Assembly (NCBI GenBank): GCA_022829145.1
Contig: CM040742.1
Span: 8,181,538-8,245,537, forward strand
Source: Albula goreensis
Lineage: Eukaryota; Chordata; Actinopteri; Albuliformes; Albulidae
Reading direction: 5' to 3'
DNA: 64,000 nt
Positions 43,078 through 57,954 of the stretch are shown piece after piece (position 1 is the stretch's first letter; each line of letters starts with the position of its first letter). Below the pieces are notes generated by a model. The model was not told where the DNA came from, did no database searches, and was given only the letters and a program-made list of their open reading frames with translations. The translations under genes were made by a program, and so were the position numbers.

Positions 43078-43925
43078 AACGAGACACGTGAACAAGAGAA
43101 GAAAGCCGCCCGTGTGCAGAAAGCGAAAACACCCAGTTCAACCCCCTACCTCTCAAAAGTAAAGCATGAAAAACCTCCCAGTTCAACCCCCTCTCCCTAC
43201 AAGCAACGAGACGCTACTGCAATGGGCAAAACCTCCCACTTTCATCGCTCAGCTGTTACCGTCAATAAAAAGGAAAGAAACGTTTTTTACATTTTTTTTT
43301 AAAGGTGCCGGGAGAGAACCTGAACATTCCAAGAATTTACGTGCCATATATGTACATATCATGATCAAACAATTCTATTTTTTTAAAATATATATAATTA
43401 AGGATTTTGATTGCAGACCCTGATTAGTTGAATAGCTGAATTAGATATTTTCGTGCCGAGCTGGAACGATTACTTGTACCATTACTGGTCGTTCCTATAT
43501 CTGACATATGGGATCCACTGAAAGCTGAGGAATCAAACAAATCAGTCATAAAGTCATAATGACAATTTTATTCATCAACAATTTGTCGGCATGCTAGCAG
43601 GTGATGACAGTTTTAAAACCTTTTTTGTTCAGTCAGTATTGTATTTTCGCAATACTGACTGACTTTCGTTTTCCTTTCATTCACAAGATTGTGTGGTAAA
43701 TCTAACCTCTTTAATGTGTTGTTCTGGGGCTTGCTTGTACTTGGCCATCTGCAATACTTACACTCTTACAGCATAAATGCAGACAACAGCACATGAATTG
43801 AACATCAGAACTGACTGAACATCCCCAGTATCCAAAACAACTGTACAGGCCATCTGCAATACCTACATTCTCACAACGTAAACGCAAACTATAACACTAT
43901 GCTGTTACAAAACAAAAACATCATG
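43078..43925. repeat. Older, diverged copies of array subrepeats
   Basis: 43078-43270 is a diverged D subrepeat (GAAAGCCGCCCGTGTGCAG, CAAGCAACGAGACGCTACTG). 43743-43925 is a diverged A subrepeat (ACAACTGTACAGGCCATCTG, CTATAACACTATGCTGTTA). They are more divergent than units within the array, so they predate its homogenisation. Confidence 0.8.
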
Positions 43926-45779
43926 TAAACTTCATGTAAACAGAACATTCAGAACGTTTTTCATTGGAATGAGTAAAAAACCTACCTGTAACTGTGGCCC
44001 TTGTGTATTCTTTTTCTACAAAATTTTAAGAATGGATGCCGCAGTGTCCTGATTTGTAGTGGGCTGGACCCTTCTCTCTGCCTTTTTTATGGACATTCCA
44101 TAATTGACTATATGATCAATAATTGATTCCAGAATTTCATCCAAACTTGTGCTCTATTTGATCGCCTTTCAGCTGCTCCTTCACCATGCATTCAAACTCC
44201 TCTAACTCGGGCCCCTGTGTTCTGGCCTCTCCCTCCGTTTTGTTCATACCTGTCTTTGACCTCATTGAGCCATGCTTGCAGGCAGCATCTCAGAGGTGAA
44301 ATCTTTTATGAATGAATAATAACTGACTTGAATTGTATGAATTTTTTTTGAGTTACGTTTTACAAAATTGCAGAGGATGTTGATACCTATGAGAGCGCGT
44401 TCTAGCAGCTGTCACTAAGTGTTTACATTTTGTTTGATGTGATTTAGTCAGTACAGTTTTGTGTCTTTCTGTGAGATCTATGTGTTTTGAAAAAAGCTTG
44501 TGGCGAGTCTGGGTAGCTCAGTGGGTAGCGCAACTGCCTCAAACACACATGGTCGCTGGGAGAAGGGTTTGAAAAATGTGTGAAACCAATTTAAAAAGTT
44601 GATGCATTGGTAAGAGAAGATTTACACTGTGCTGAGGAGGTGATAATGAAGATCAGTTGGTTCCCTGTTTTGTTAAGCATGCCTGAACCAGGCAGTTCCT
44701 TATTCCAAAGACATGAGAAGAGTGCCTCCATTTAGGTCAACTAGCGGTGAGCACGCTCAGTATCCTTCTGGCCAGAGCTGCATAGTTCATTCAACACCAG
44801 ATATGGTTTATCATCCAGCCTGGAGGAGCTAGAGTTCATATTCAAACTCAAGGCTACAGGTGTCTGGAAGCCTGTACAGAGACAGGCACCACACACATAC
44901 ACATAGATTTAGTGATGTAAAAAGCAGTGATACCCTAGCCAATTCTGTGAACAAAGATTATGTGTGAACACCTGGGGGGGGGGGTATTTTGGGGTTACCC
45001 ATTCCTACAAGTTTTACATCATCCATCTCCTCATTTCCATTACAGCTAGGTTGACATGTATGTTGATGACTATAAAAAAATATATATATATATACAATAG
45101 TTTCAATAGCTTGCCCATGCAGAAAAGATTTATATTATACTAATATGTTTGTTTCGCTTATAATAAGAGCCTCTATGAAGGGAAGGCAAGTAGAAGAGTA
45201 AAGTTGAAGAAGATCAACAGTATACTCCAGTGCTAGTTCATGTGCTGCTTTGAAAGTAACAAAATCTTAAAATCAGGCCAGTACTATGTGCTACCTTTTC
45301 TTGGTATTAGTTACTAGTCTGTTTACTAAACTAATTTACAGTAATGTGGTTGTTTAATTTGGCAGACAATGGAGTGAGACTGTGTAGGGCAATGAGTGAT
45401 CCAACGATGTTACAACAGCAGCCAAACAGAAGCCAGGAGGATAATAATGACAGGTCGCCATTTGGCTCAGTGGAATCTTAAAACCATCCCTCTAGTCGGC
45501 TTTTGGAATAACCAAACATTCCTATAGCAGTAATCGTAACATAACAGTAATTTTTATGTTGGGATCTTTTCGTTTTTAGTCATGTTTGTACTCACTCTCA
45601 TGAATGTAACAAGCGGGGTGTATGCGCATTGTGTGCCTGCCTAGTTGCACGTCACTATCTAACTAGAACCATATAGGATAATTTGGCCGACACACTCAAG
45701 GCCGCCTATCCCCCCTACTAGCAAACTTACTAGCCAGTACAGAAGTGGGGATAAGAGGGAAAAATTTTAAGATTCTTAA
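43926..45779. other. Intergenic stretch right of the array
   Basis: Apart from the SINE relic, I see a short TA tract near 45080-45095 and no gene. Confidence 0.5.
44500..44582 (+). repeat. tRNA-derived SINE relic
   Basis: A-box GGGTAGCTCAGTGGGTAG near 44511 and a weakened B box AGGGTTTGAAA near 44563. It is similar in layout to a tRNA head but the body is not identified. Confidence 0.5.
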
Positions 45780-46430
45780 TTGAAGTTGTGCACAAAATGA
45801 GGATATGAAATTTGGATGGTTCCCAGAGCACATCTGTTGAGTGCGTGCGGAGCATAAGTGAAGAATATGCACCAGTCTGCGGAGCCCGTTACAAAAATTA
45901 CACCAGGCATAAATTACACTAGTGGCCGCTAGATGTCAGAATACTACCACTTTTTGTTTACTGTCAATGGGGGCTTTTCAGCTGGGGCATCCAAACGTAT
46001 GTACCACTGGCATCCTGACAGATTGAAATGTGCCCGCATAAATTTAAACTATAGAAGTTTAAATCCTGCAGCTACTTACTTTCATTTGCAACCAAATAAG
46101 GTAAGTACATGTCAAAGCCACCATGTCTTCATATTTTCTCTCGAGCATATGTTGGGACCTTTCAGGTTACATTTGGATGCAGAATGTTGAAAAGAAAGAT
46201 GTACAGACACGATGTCAAACGAGTGATGAGCAAAAATAAATAAATAAGCATCCAATCACAGTCACGCCTGAAATGTTTTTATGTATAAGCACGAGAAAAT
46301 AAATTGTCAGACATAATCAAGGGCATTTTCTTTTTGTTGGCAAAATATGCTGTTTTTATATTCAGTTCCAAATCTCTGATTCAGAAAGGGTGCTGCAGAG
46401 TGGCAGCATGAAGTTTAGGCTGTGCTCAAC
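45780..46430. repeat. Dispersed/segmental duplicate, copy 2
   Basis: Second copy of the segment at 24453-25470, same orientation, with the 390-bp middle piece absent. The 85-codon frame (45933-46190) is open here also, with a handful of substitutions. Confidence 0.75.
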
Positions 46431-49400
46431 ATCCCTTGATGCAGACAAACCAAACAATTACTTTTGGTGACCACTGGGGGCAGCACAAAGCTTGGTGTGC
46501 TGTAGACTTGCTTGTGTTGGTCTCAGTAGAAGAAGAGTGGATGCCATCTTTGACATTTTGCATGGTTTGTCAGAAGCCTAAAACATGTCCTTTTGTACAC
46601 CCCTTGATTATTTTATGTATGCTGCCTGGATATTGGCACAGTGTAGATTTCAAATATACTGCTAAGAAGAATGAAATAGGTAAACGTCATTGTAATAACT
46701 TGACTGATTTTCAAGAGGATGTCTGTAAGACTATGATCTACCTTAGTGTGTCGGGACAAGGGAGACCTCTGCTCTGGCTCCATCTGTTTTTATTTACTAT
46801 CATGCTCAAAAAGGTCAGCAGCTAATGAAAAATAAAGGTCTTGAATTAAATGTTGCTCATTCAGTTAAATTCATATTTAAGCTTGAAAAGGCCTGATCAG
46901 GCTTTCCTCAAAACTTGACCATACCATACCATAACAACATAACATAACATAACATAATATAATATAATAATTGGCCATAGTAGGACATGAGAGTGTTAGT
47001 ATGTGTGGTTTGAGGAGCAGTGGAATTTGCGTGCTCCACACTCCACCTCCCATGGTGCCAAAACGGCCACCAATTTTTTTGTCCAAATTTGCGGAAGTTG
47101 GAAATGTAGAAGAACCATTATAAAATTATTGAAAGGAGTAGAAACTTTGGTTGTTTACCGTGTTGGACTGACTAGCTGAAGCAATAGCAACAAGGCTACA
47201 GAGTGATTCAGGAAGTAGCAACAAAAGTGTATGGCGCAAGTGTAAAATACAGCGGCTGTAAGCAGTAAGTGAAGAGGATATAAAGTGGAAGTGATATACA
47301 GACAGTTTTGGGGAAACTTGTTTAAAGTTTTTGGTTGCTCCACTCCCCTCCACCTGAACTATTTGTCAAGATAAAACCCTATACTCTGAGTGAATGGACA
47401 ATGGAAAGTATTTGAACCAGGAAATTTAAAGCTCGAAAAGTCTTATTCTTCTGAACCATGATTCAAAAGAGCCATTTCGCGAAAGAGTCAAGCTAGCTGG
47501 CATTGGATAAAATTAACCCTTACGGAGATTTCCCCAAGGAATGTTAGATTGGTGCAATGCCGTTATTTTTCTTTTCTAGTGCGACAATGTGAAAATAGGC
47601 ATTTCATTTATTTCGGCTGCAAACTAGGAAATAACAAGCCGAAAGTAAAAACAAACTCAGTTACTGAAAGACAAAGCAGGTCACATAAGCCAACAAAATC
47701 AGATTTTTGTAATTAACCACCTCTCATACACTCTCCTATGGTTATGGGGCTCTCTCATATTATATACTGTATATATTTCAGAATTCTCCATCAGAGGAAG
47801 CTATTTGGAGAAAGAAATGTAAACATCTCCTTTACAAAGAAGGGGAAGACTGGACAGAAATGGGTCTGGCACGAAATGAACATCTTAGTACATTCCAAGA
47901 TCAAAATCTATCTAATCAATCATGTAGTGTCATGCTCAAACTTGCAAGGAAGGTTTTATCAGCCGGGAGCTTTTTTCTGAGCTTCATGTCTAGCTGCCAG
48001 ACCAGGTAGTAAGTGATTCAGTTAGCCTACAGCAAGCTGAATTTCACTCTAAATGTCTAGCTAGACTTTCGATCAAATGATGAATACTTAGCTTCACCTT
48101 CTCTGTTGCCTGCACTGAAGTAGGCAAGGAAAATTAGATATGTCTTAAGTAGAGTTGAAATACAGTACACCGCACACCCACCTAATGCTTTATGTCAGAC
48201 TAAAACTAAACGTCATTCTTGGATGAAAGGGCACTATCTTGCTTTTGATTCAATTTTGAGGATGCAACGTTTGTATTTCAAGCAAAGTGGGTATTTCCTG
48301 ACCACTTTTTTCCATCCAAAAAATTGGGAAGAAGAAGAGTCTAGAACTATTAATTCCTATTGTGTCCAGATCCTTCTGCGCTGTGAATTGGAATCCTGTG
48401 GGATAACTGACTGTAAAAGATATCACAGATGTTACCAGGATTTGGCAAGAATTTTATATTTATGTACAGAGACAGAGACATAAATATCAAACACGTTCCA
48501 AACCTGGTAACATCCTGTCCCTATTTTAAACTAAAAACTGTAATTTGTGTTGTTTCTGTGGTGTTCCATCGAGAATATCAGTTGAATGTCTTATTTACCA
48601 CGTAAGTCATGACTGTAAGCCCATCTGTTACATCCACCAACCAAAACCGACAACAGTGTCACTATTGCTTTTATTACTTGGCTTTCACTTTTTTTTGGCA
48701 ATTTACATTTAGCAAAGCAGTTCTGTGATTAGGGGTGCAATATTTATCAAGTCTGGAAATATTTCTGTAGCCAGTCATTGGTCTCGCACCAGAAACACAC
48801 CAAAAGGTTATTGACTTGATTGCCATTACAATTTACACAAATCCAGCGAATAAAACATATTTTCTGCTAAATATGTTTTGAAATGTTCATTTCCCTTGCA
48901 TCAATGGTACCATATATAGTTTTTTTTAATTTTTTTACTTTTTGGTAAGCAGCCATGGTATAACACAGAGCGAGATAATGCCCTCCTGACTGTCCCATTT
49001 AGTGACAGTAATGTACTTCACAGAGGAAACCTTAGCGCATACCCTGGGGTGTTCTTTGTCTCCATGCCATACATTAATATGTTATAGCAGGACACTTCAG
49101 AGTGCATTATTCCTTACTTGATATATTGCTTTAAGACATTAGTTTGCTCTGACGGAGAGCTCTCTTTTTCCCCCACTCTCCCACACCACCTTATCTCCTC
49201 CCGCTATCACCGCTGGTAAGTGCAAACTGTATTTCAGGAGAAGGTACACAGACTGGCCCAGAAGGCATTACAATTTTTCCTCATTTTATAACTGAAAGCA
49301 TACAGTTCATTCTTCACAGATATGACACTGAAAAATGATTGAACGCATGGGGTGTTGGAAGTGTTTCTACAGGGACTTTTCATAATAACGATGACTATGC

Positions 49401-52400
49401 AGAGTTATTGAAATGAGAAGGTAGGAAAGGAGTAGGGGAAAGAGGACTGGAGGTATAGGAGAAGACACTGTCAAAGTGGTTGTCAACAAGAATGAGATTG
49501 TGCACCCCCACACTTTGGGCTGTCATGGTGGTGAATTTTGCCATGGTATCTACTGTGTATCCATCATTTACCAGCAGTGGGCATACTGATGGTTGAACAT
49601 ATAAATTAAATTCTGCCAACATCAAAAGTACAGTATATGTGTCGGCGATGATATTCCATCTTCCCTCTATGTTGCGAACACAGAACTTCTCTGGTCAGAT
49701 AATGTGTAATACTGTGATTTTTTTAATGAAAACCTGCAAGCCAGCCGTTAGTATGGCTTACCATAGGTGGATCTGGCCAGGGTTGTGTGACAAGGGGGGA
49801 AATAAGTCGGTATGGTCTGGAACACTGTTCCACCTGAAGAAAAGAAAAGGAGCCAGTATGCAGCAAATATACAGTACCAGGAAATGAAACTGTCAAAGAC
49901 ACTGACTAAATTTAGCAGGCCTCCAGGTGGCTCGCGATGTGTACTGAGAGCAAAGCTTTTGGGTGTTTGAGTCGCTGCCACGCTATTGCCGGCCATGGCC
50001 AGAGGTCCGCATTGGGGAGGCAACAATTTGCCAAGCATTGCCTTTGATGTTCTAATTGCTCTCTAGTCTCTAGCCACCATGGGCCAGGTGGTTACGGATG
50101 CACAAACCAATAACATGCTGGCTTCATAACCATAGACAGTATGTAACTAGTGTTGCATCCGCACGGTGTCAAGAAAAAATACCAACCATCGTAAATAAGA
50201 GCAATCCTGCAAAAACACTGTCTTCCTGATGCCAGCAGGACAGGTTGCTGGTGGGACACTAACTTCAGTTCAGTTGACCTCAAAGCTTTTAATTATGATT
50301 ACCAAATAGTATGTTCGTTTTTGAAAATGATAAAGTAGCCAGCCAAAGAAAACAGTTCCAATGGGACTATAGCAACAGTCCTGAAGCTGATCACTGCCTT
50401 ATTCCCTTGAGACTACAGCAACATCCAAACATTCTCCCTTTCCGGGAAGAACACCTCCAGACTTCCAGGATAATGAAGGGTAAAAGATTGAATCTGCTCA
50501 AAAAACTTAAATTCCTTATGTGGTGGGTTATTTTGAGTAATCACTCAAATTCACTCGAATTTATCTGGAATAACGAAGGTCTGAATAAAATACCTTAGAA
50601 ACACTGATGGAAAATTGTTTGGTTTCAATTCAAAGCAGGAACTCAAGAGCACTAATCCAACAGGGTTAATACACACAGACTCTGCCTTATTCTCCCCCCG
50701 ACAAAGCCAAGTTTTTGTCTATGCTGTATGTAGTAATGCCAGACGAGATAATCATGTGCTTTGGGAGATTCAAATGGCTCTTTTCTTTACCCCACAGCAT
50801 TCATGATGAGGAGCGTGAGGTTAAAGACATCATGCAAGTTTTGCCATAAAGACTCATCGAAATTTCTGAAAGGTTAAAAATTCCACACAGAATTCTTCAG
50901 ACTTTCTTGCCCCATGCTTTTTTCATGGTTTATTTTTAAAAAAATTCATAACACACAGTAATTAAACATCTAAATGGTTCATGTACTGAAAAAGTGGCTT
51001 CATTCAGAAACAAAACTCTATTTATTTTATATGTTATTTCTACAGTACATAATCCTTTTATTGTAAATAAAGGCACACAGTTAAAACAACTGGAAAAGCT
51101 AAGTATTATTATAGTTGATACAGTATGTCTGAATTTTCCATAGTACATAGGAATTATGGTAAAACTTACACTAGTGTTAGAAAAGCACTGGTCTCTACTA
51201 AATGCTGGGAGGAATATCAAAATTGTGTATATAAGTATCGGTCTCCCATGGGGGTCAAAAAATGTTTAGGTTGCTCTTGATAAAACTTGTAAAGCCATTG
51301 TAATAACTTTGACAAGTTAAAATATTTGTCCTTTTCAATAACACTACTCAATAATACTACTAATAATAATAATACTTCAATAATACAGTATTTACACAGT
51401 TCTAACTTCAGATGCATTTGTATGCAGTTATAGTTCACTCTTTTGGTTTATACGGACAGCTAATATCCTTCACAAGGTAAATGGTATAGCACTGTATAGC
51501 ACTAGCAAAGAAAGAAAGAACTGAAAAAACAGAGATCCGATTTGAAACACTTTGGAAAAACATGGAAATGTTATGATTTTCTGTGGTAAAAAACAAAGTA
51601 AAGCACCCTGTGGGCACTCTATTCCTGCTCAGGTCCCAGTTTCCTCCTAAAACATGAGTAAGGCTTTCGGTCATCCTTTTCACTGATACTATTCCCTGTA
51701 ATTGCGTAGTTTGGGAAGAAGACAAAAACTACAATATTTTTTTTAAATGGATTTCACATACTTCACAGCTCAACAGACAACGTGAGCAAACTTTCATGTT
51801 GAGATCTACATTTATGAAAATGTATGGCCCAGCTGAATATGGTCCAAAAGAGCAAAACGTTTGCTTGTCTGTCTCTCTCCACACTTTACATTAAGGGAAG
51901 TGTTTCTGGCACTAGTCCTAGAGAGCTACAATATTGTTAGGTTTTTATTTTATGCTAAAACCAGCATCCAAAGACACCTTATTATATTGGAGTTATTGGT
52001 GTAATACACTGCTTTAATTGATCGGTAAAATGCTGAATAATGAGGAGGACCAGCACCCTCTTTGGGTTTTCAAGACCAAGATTCTGCCTCCTTTACCGCT
52101 GAGCAGTCACAATAATCCCTTTGCTCTGTACATTCTCAGAAACATGGCCTTAAATCCTTTTTATTATTTTGGATGTTTTTGTTTCTGTGGTCCTTCTGAT
52201 ACTGACTGTGTTCTGATACACAAGAATTCTCATGTTACCTTCTCTGTTTGAAGTTATGATTCTCCATTTTACTCATGGAGCAGCAGTGGATGGAAACTTT
52301 CTTGACGGGTACTTTCTTTGTCTCTTTGTGCGATTCTTTGGAAACTATGTGCTTTTACATACTGTTGATGTAGTGGCATTGAGAGGTCATGGTTTATCTG

Positions 52401-54137
52401 TAATGTTAATGATGTTAAGGCATACCAGTAGTGGATCTTGGTGTTAACACAAAAACTGGAGGATTTATCTGGCTTCGATGAGTCTAGTACAGTGCTTTAC
52501 GTCTAGAATGCGCTTGGGGAATTTGATGCAGCCTGGAGGAAAAACCCTGACAATTCAACTGGTATGAGAAACAGGGGGCTTCAATGATCCAAACAGCTCC
52601 TGCTCATGTCTTTCCTTGGTTTGTAAAGGTATTAGATGAGGACAATGACTCTACCTGCTCTGACTTGACAGGCTTCTGGTGCGCAGTTGTGATCGTCAAA
52701 GTTAATCGATTGTTATATTTTCCTTCTTTCCTAATCCCGAGAGCAGCTACGTCAGACCTGTCAAATTCCTGATTAACACACAAGGGATTACACTTTGTGA
52801 AGTTGTCAGCGTATTTTGATTGTTTTGTGAGCCTCTTAGCTCCAAAACAGCTGTTTGTGCCAGGATGGACCATAGAAGATGTCATAGTCTGTAGTTAAGA
52901 ACATTGAAGCAAACAGTCACAAGCAAGTTTTTATTTGTATATACCATCTCTCCCCTGTAGAAGTTTTGTGCCAGTCAGAACCTGACTTTCTCTTTCTGGT
53001 TTGGCTAAGCGCTCTAGACATGCTCATACTCCAAATGACCCATTTAAATGAAACACTCAAACATGTAGTAGCTGTAAGGCAAGTCTGCGTGTGATGTCGC
53101 AACACAAAATGGAATTGAATAATTTAAATATTACGCAAACAGATTGACACAGTCAAGTGTTTGTCACGCTGAGTAATTCTGTCTACATGCTTAGGATTCT
53201 TAAGTAAGGTTAGTGTGCCTAAGACACAGAAGCACACAGAATTGCTAGCTCAGGTCAGGATAAACAACATAGAAAAGGATTTTCCACCCCACAGACAACC
53301 AACAATAAAGCTGTCCCTGGTGACCAACCACACAGATGCAGGGGAACAGTCATTTCATGGTACAAGGGTTCATGCGTGTACAAAGTAATAAAGTAACAGT
53401 ATATAAATGCACATACAGTGTTTCACTGCTGTGGACTACAGTCATGTACTGTATCTCTTAATGCTATGTCTTTATGATCTTAAATACCATGACCTTACTT
53501 CAGCTTTACCTCTGTTATGAAGTAAGCATGAAATACTGTAAGTCTTGTGCAACACATCTTGTGATTAATTTCCCCACGCTGGTCTGAGGTCAGTACTTCT
53601 CTGGAACTCTGATTACTCATTTGTTTTCCTCTCCCTGTTTTTGTAACTAATGTCTGTAGCCAGCATTTTGTCTGTTCAGTAAGACAGACGAAAGTAAAAA
53701 AACAGAGGCAGTTGTCAGGAATTTGTAAGTGGACAGTCTCCATGCTGTGCTGGAAAAGGCTTAGGTGGCAGATGGTTAGCAAAAGTCCCTCCGCAGCAGT
53801 TTTTGGCTAAGGCTCATCCACACGCCGGTTGCTCTGTTTATAAAACATCTTGGTCATGTGCTCACTGTACAAGTGCATAGTGTTTTAATTAGTGGGAGGA
53901 GTAATCTCCCTCTCTCTCGCACACACACTCTCTCTCTACTCTCTCTTCCTCTCTTTCTCTCTCTCTCTCTCTGTCTTTTCTTCACTGTCAGTGTGATCAA
54001 TGACTTGACTTCCTTTTGGCACGGCCGTACGCTGGAACACAGAAATTGACTGGCGCTACTCAGTTTCCCAGCAGAAGCTTTAAAAACAATATAGCGCGCA
54101 CACTGGATTCTCAACGCTCCAGCACTCAGCCGACAAG
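46431..54137. other. Intergenic stretch upstream of gab1
   Basis: No protein family recognised on either strand. It includes an ATAAC-type microsatellite (about 46920-46968) and a CT-rich tract (about 53908-53980) just upstream of gab1. Open frames here are short and unsupported. The gab1 promoter must lie in the last few hundred bases; a TTTAAAAA run at 54078-54086 is a weak TATA candidate. Confidence 0.5.
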
Positions 54138-54209
54138 ATGAGTGCAGGGGACGTGGTATGTACCGGCTGGCTCATCAAATCTCCCCCCGAGAAGAAATTA
54201 AAGAGATAT
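54138..54209 (+). CDS. gab1: gab1 first coding exon (start of PH domain)
   Basis: GAB1 is a cytoplasmic docking adaptor that binds PIP3 through an N-terminal PH domain and recruits SHP2, PI3K and GRB2 downstream of Met, EGFR and other receptors. The exon encodes 24 residues, [20 protein letters not shown] then LKRY, followed by GTGAGT in phase 0. It fits the first beta strand of the GAB PH domain. GDVVCTGWL also resembles GAB2, but KKLKRY and the neighbouring smarca5 favour GAB1. The remaining exons lie beyond the window. Confidence 0.85.
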
Positions 54210-57200
54210 GTGAGTACGGAAACAGGGATGGGGGGGGGAGAGTGGGTAAAGAGGGAAATTTCTCATATGTCCTTGTGGGGCATTCTACCCAGGATGTAGT
54301 AGTAGTAGTATTCATAGTAGGAGTAGTATTAGTTCCTGCACCAAATGATGTGTACATGTCTCTGAACAGTGCTGTGTCATTTCTGTAGCACACTCAGCTT
54401 CTGTTTAGTAAGAATCATACAGGGAAGAGCTGAAATGTATGAATTTATTTTATCTATTATTTGGGTAAATGGTGTTTTGGTGTGCATACTGTGTCTTCTC
54501 TGTGCATCGGTGCAGCCCAGACCATCGAGGGGACATGTGAAGTGCACTAAGAGTGCTTGCTGCTGCTTTTGAACATCTGCATAGGACATCATCCAACAGT
54601 TGTTGCATTTTTAACATCTGATTGGTGTTTATTTAACACCTCTGATGTGTAAAGTGTACACGCTCAGAGTCTAGCATACGCTTGTTGTTACCCTGCGTTG
54701 ACGGTACACAGTGTACGCTGCATGGGAACCGCTGATGGACGGCAAGGTGCGTGGAGTACAATACAGCATGTTTATGCTGTTCGGAAGAGGAGGGAAAGGG
54801 GCCCGTCGAACTGGGATGTGTGCCTTAACTGTCAGCCTGTTATTCTGTGAAATTTGGGTGTGTGTTGCAAAACATAGGAAGCGCTATCACAGCCGAAGCA
54901 GTTGAGAAATGACCCGGCAGGCAGAAATGATCCACCGCAAGGATGACTGTTAGTGTTTCCTCTAGCACAGCACACCATGGAGGGGCGAAGGGGTGGTCAT
55001 CGGGGAAGTGGACATTCATTGTACTCTTAAGGGGACAGTATTTTTCCTTTTTGATGGGACATGGTTAGGAGGATGGGAATTGAGGGGTGGAGGGTGGTTT
55101 GGATGGGGGGGGAGGTGGGGGTGCAAAGGGGCAGCTTATTGTGCAAGAGGATACAGACAGCAGGAAGGGCATGGCTTTTGCCCCTTTGGCCCTATATAAG
55201 AATAAAAAGTGACCATGTGAATGCTGGAAGCACCGCCTCCCACCCTCCCATTAGGAAACACTGGTCAGCAACAAGGAGTGGCTACATCCATAGGTCAAAT
55301 TCAGCACTGCTGCAGGCTCTTGTGTTACACTTCAGGGCCACTTCGGAATGATCTGGCCTGTTGTTGATGTGTGCTCCTCTCTTCATATATTCATGGTAGG
55401 CTTAAGACTTGCGGCATATATGGTGACATGGTCACATTCAAATAAAAAATATGAAGAACAATAACAGTTTTATTTTAATTTCATAACATGCTGAACACAC
55501 TAATAGCACTGAGATATTCATGTTTATAGTAAATGTGTCATTCATTTTGCTCATAGGGATATACATTTTTCCACATTTTAAAAATTATTACTATACATAA
55601 GAGTATGCCTTTGTATACACAAAAACACGTGTCACTGCTTGGTCAGTGATGGGAAGTGTGCATTCTTAAGGATTTTGTAAACCTGTAAGGCTTGAAGCTT
55701 TGTAAAATTGTCAATTCAACAAATAATACAGCATTTTAACATCATATTTGAAAATTATTTCTGACACTCTGCACAAGGTGGTGTAATATTTCCTCACTAG
55801 TTTGTTGGAAATGATTAAATGTATAAATATTTGCTCACAAGCACAACATCAGTTCTTTGTTAATTTTATTATAGAAGCACAGACTTTGGAACTATTCATT
55901 TTTGAAAATGTTTTACTTTCTCTTCTGGGTATTACTAGCTACCCAAAGAGCCTCTAGACAAATTTAGAATTATAATCTGGCCTTGTGGTATCTTTTTATT
56001 TTAACATAATAAAACTGTATTCACATTGGCCACAGTGACTATATGGTAATGTAATGGCGATAAGCAAACTTAATTATTGTTAATTCTCATTAAAATCAAT
56101 GCTGGTGTTTGATTTGACTGTGTTTTACTGAGGGTTGTGTATTCCCCACTAAAACACATTAAAATGAACAATTATTTAAACTTGAACTCAGTTTTGTTTA
56201 TATTGAATGATTTGTACTGTAGACATTATGAGATGTTCTAAAGACACTAGCAGAGACATTTGGTAAATTGAATAGGATTTTGGCATTCCATAACTGCAGT
56301 CAGTCTGTCATGCCCAGTCACAGACAGCTCACCAGCCCATGTGCCATGCCAAAGAGTCCATCCACACACCAGAGCAGGCCCATTACAGCATGAATTACCC
56401 AGCAGCTGAGCGTGGCATTTAAACTCTTATCTCGAAATGTTTGCCTGCAAACTGATCTGCAGGTTCATTTTCCAATGAAATGAAGTTGGAAGTTCCTCAG
56501 AATCTGCATATATTATCAGATTGCACTAGCTACCAGTTTGTAACTGCCTCTAATGCAAATATTTACTATTTAGTTCCTTTTTATTTTGTGTTCTAGAGAA
56601 TGTATATGGGCTCTGAATTTTAACAATCAGTCTCAAAATGTACAGATATAGGAATGGACTTAAGTAGTACAACCTTTAAATACATAAAGGTAGTTTATGC
56701 TACAATTTGTTTTTGACCGATGAAAAGGTGACACCCTTATCTGTCCTGTTTGGGTACTACTGAGAATGCCTGTCTGTTTGGCTTCTGTATCTGCCTCATG
56801 CTGCTGAATTCCCCATATTATGACTCCTCACATAGTTTGGCCTCCTTCCACACTTCAGGGGTCAGGGGTCAAAACTAGCCACAGCTGTGAGTCACTCCTG
56901 CTACCTCACCTTTACCCATAGTTCAAGGCACACGTTCACCGGCCGCGCCATTATGGACTGCTCATCTGCCTGTCCCACCCTGTGTGTAGGTGTCTGTGGG
57001 CATTCCCGTGTTGTAAAAGAAAACAGCAATGTTGAGAAAGACACATTTAAGCTGTGACTCATACTTGTCTCTGAGGTCCCCTTTTGTTCTTTCAAAATGG
57101 CATGTCTAAGAATATTAAGTCTGTGAATGTCCAGAGTTCGATAGATAACCCTGAAGGCTTTTTGTTTTCATATGATGGTTGCAGTGCTCTTTATCTGACT

Positions 57201-57954
57201 GCACCATTTGATATTCTCCATACAGACATGCAGCATGAGACCGATTCAAATCACCCTGGCAAATCCTTTTTGTAGGATGTTATACAAACAGGATGATGTT
57301 CTTGTTGTGGCGATGGTGATGTCATCCTCTCGTGTTAGCGTTTTTGTGGTGAGAGGTGTTGTAGACTCCCCTGTTTGATCGCAGTCGTTTGGCGGAACGA
57401 GCTGAACTTCTCCCACTCGTTTGTCACACTTCGGTTGTGAAACGCTGTGAGGCGGTGACCGTTGAATATCTCGATGGGGCAGGACCTAACACCACAAAAT
57501 CTAAAAGATACGATGACACAGGGATGCAGGTACCTTCTATGCAGCATGCAAATGTTTCCTGGAATCAGCAGCTTGACTATGCAAATACAAACAGGTCACA
57601 ACTCTCTCTTACAGAAGTTAAATTCTCTTATCACCCTTCAAAGGTCTGCATAATATTTATAAAAGCTCCACTAAAGATCTAATTACAACACCAGTGTTCA
57701 GTTTCAAACCATAACACTACATTCTCTTATGTATATGAAAAAGAGTCTCAGATTCAGATCTCAGATTCACTTGTGTATACACTGGTTTTTTTAACAGCCA
57801 ATCTGTTGTTCTATCTGAAAACATAGCACTGTCATGCAAAAACTTACAGCTTTTAAGTCTGTCCTTATGCTTTAACAGAATGCCTAATTTCTGAAGTCTG
57901 ATTTAGGTACCTTTAGGCACCTCATTACAAGTGTATTAGTTGCCCACGAACAGA

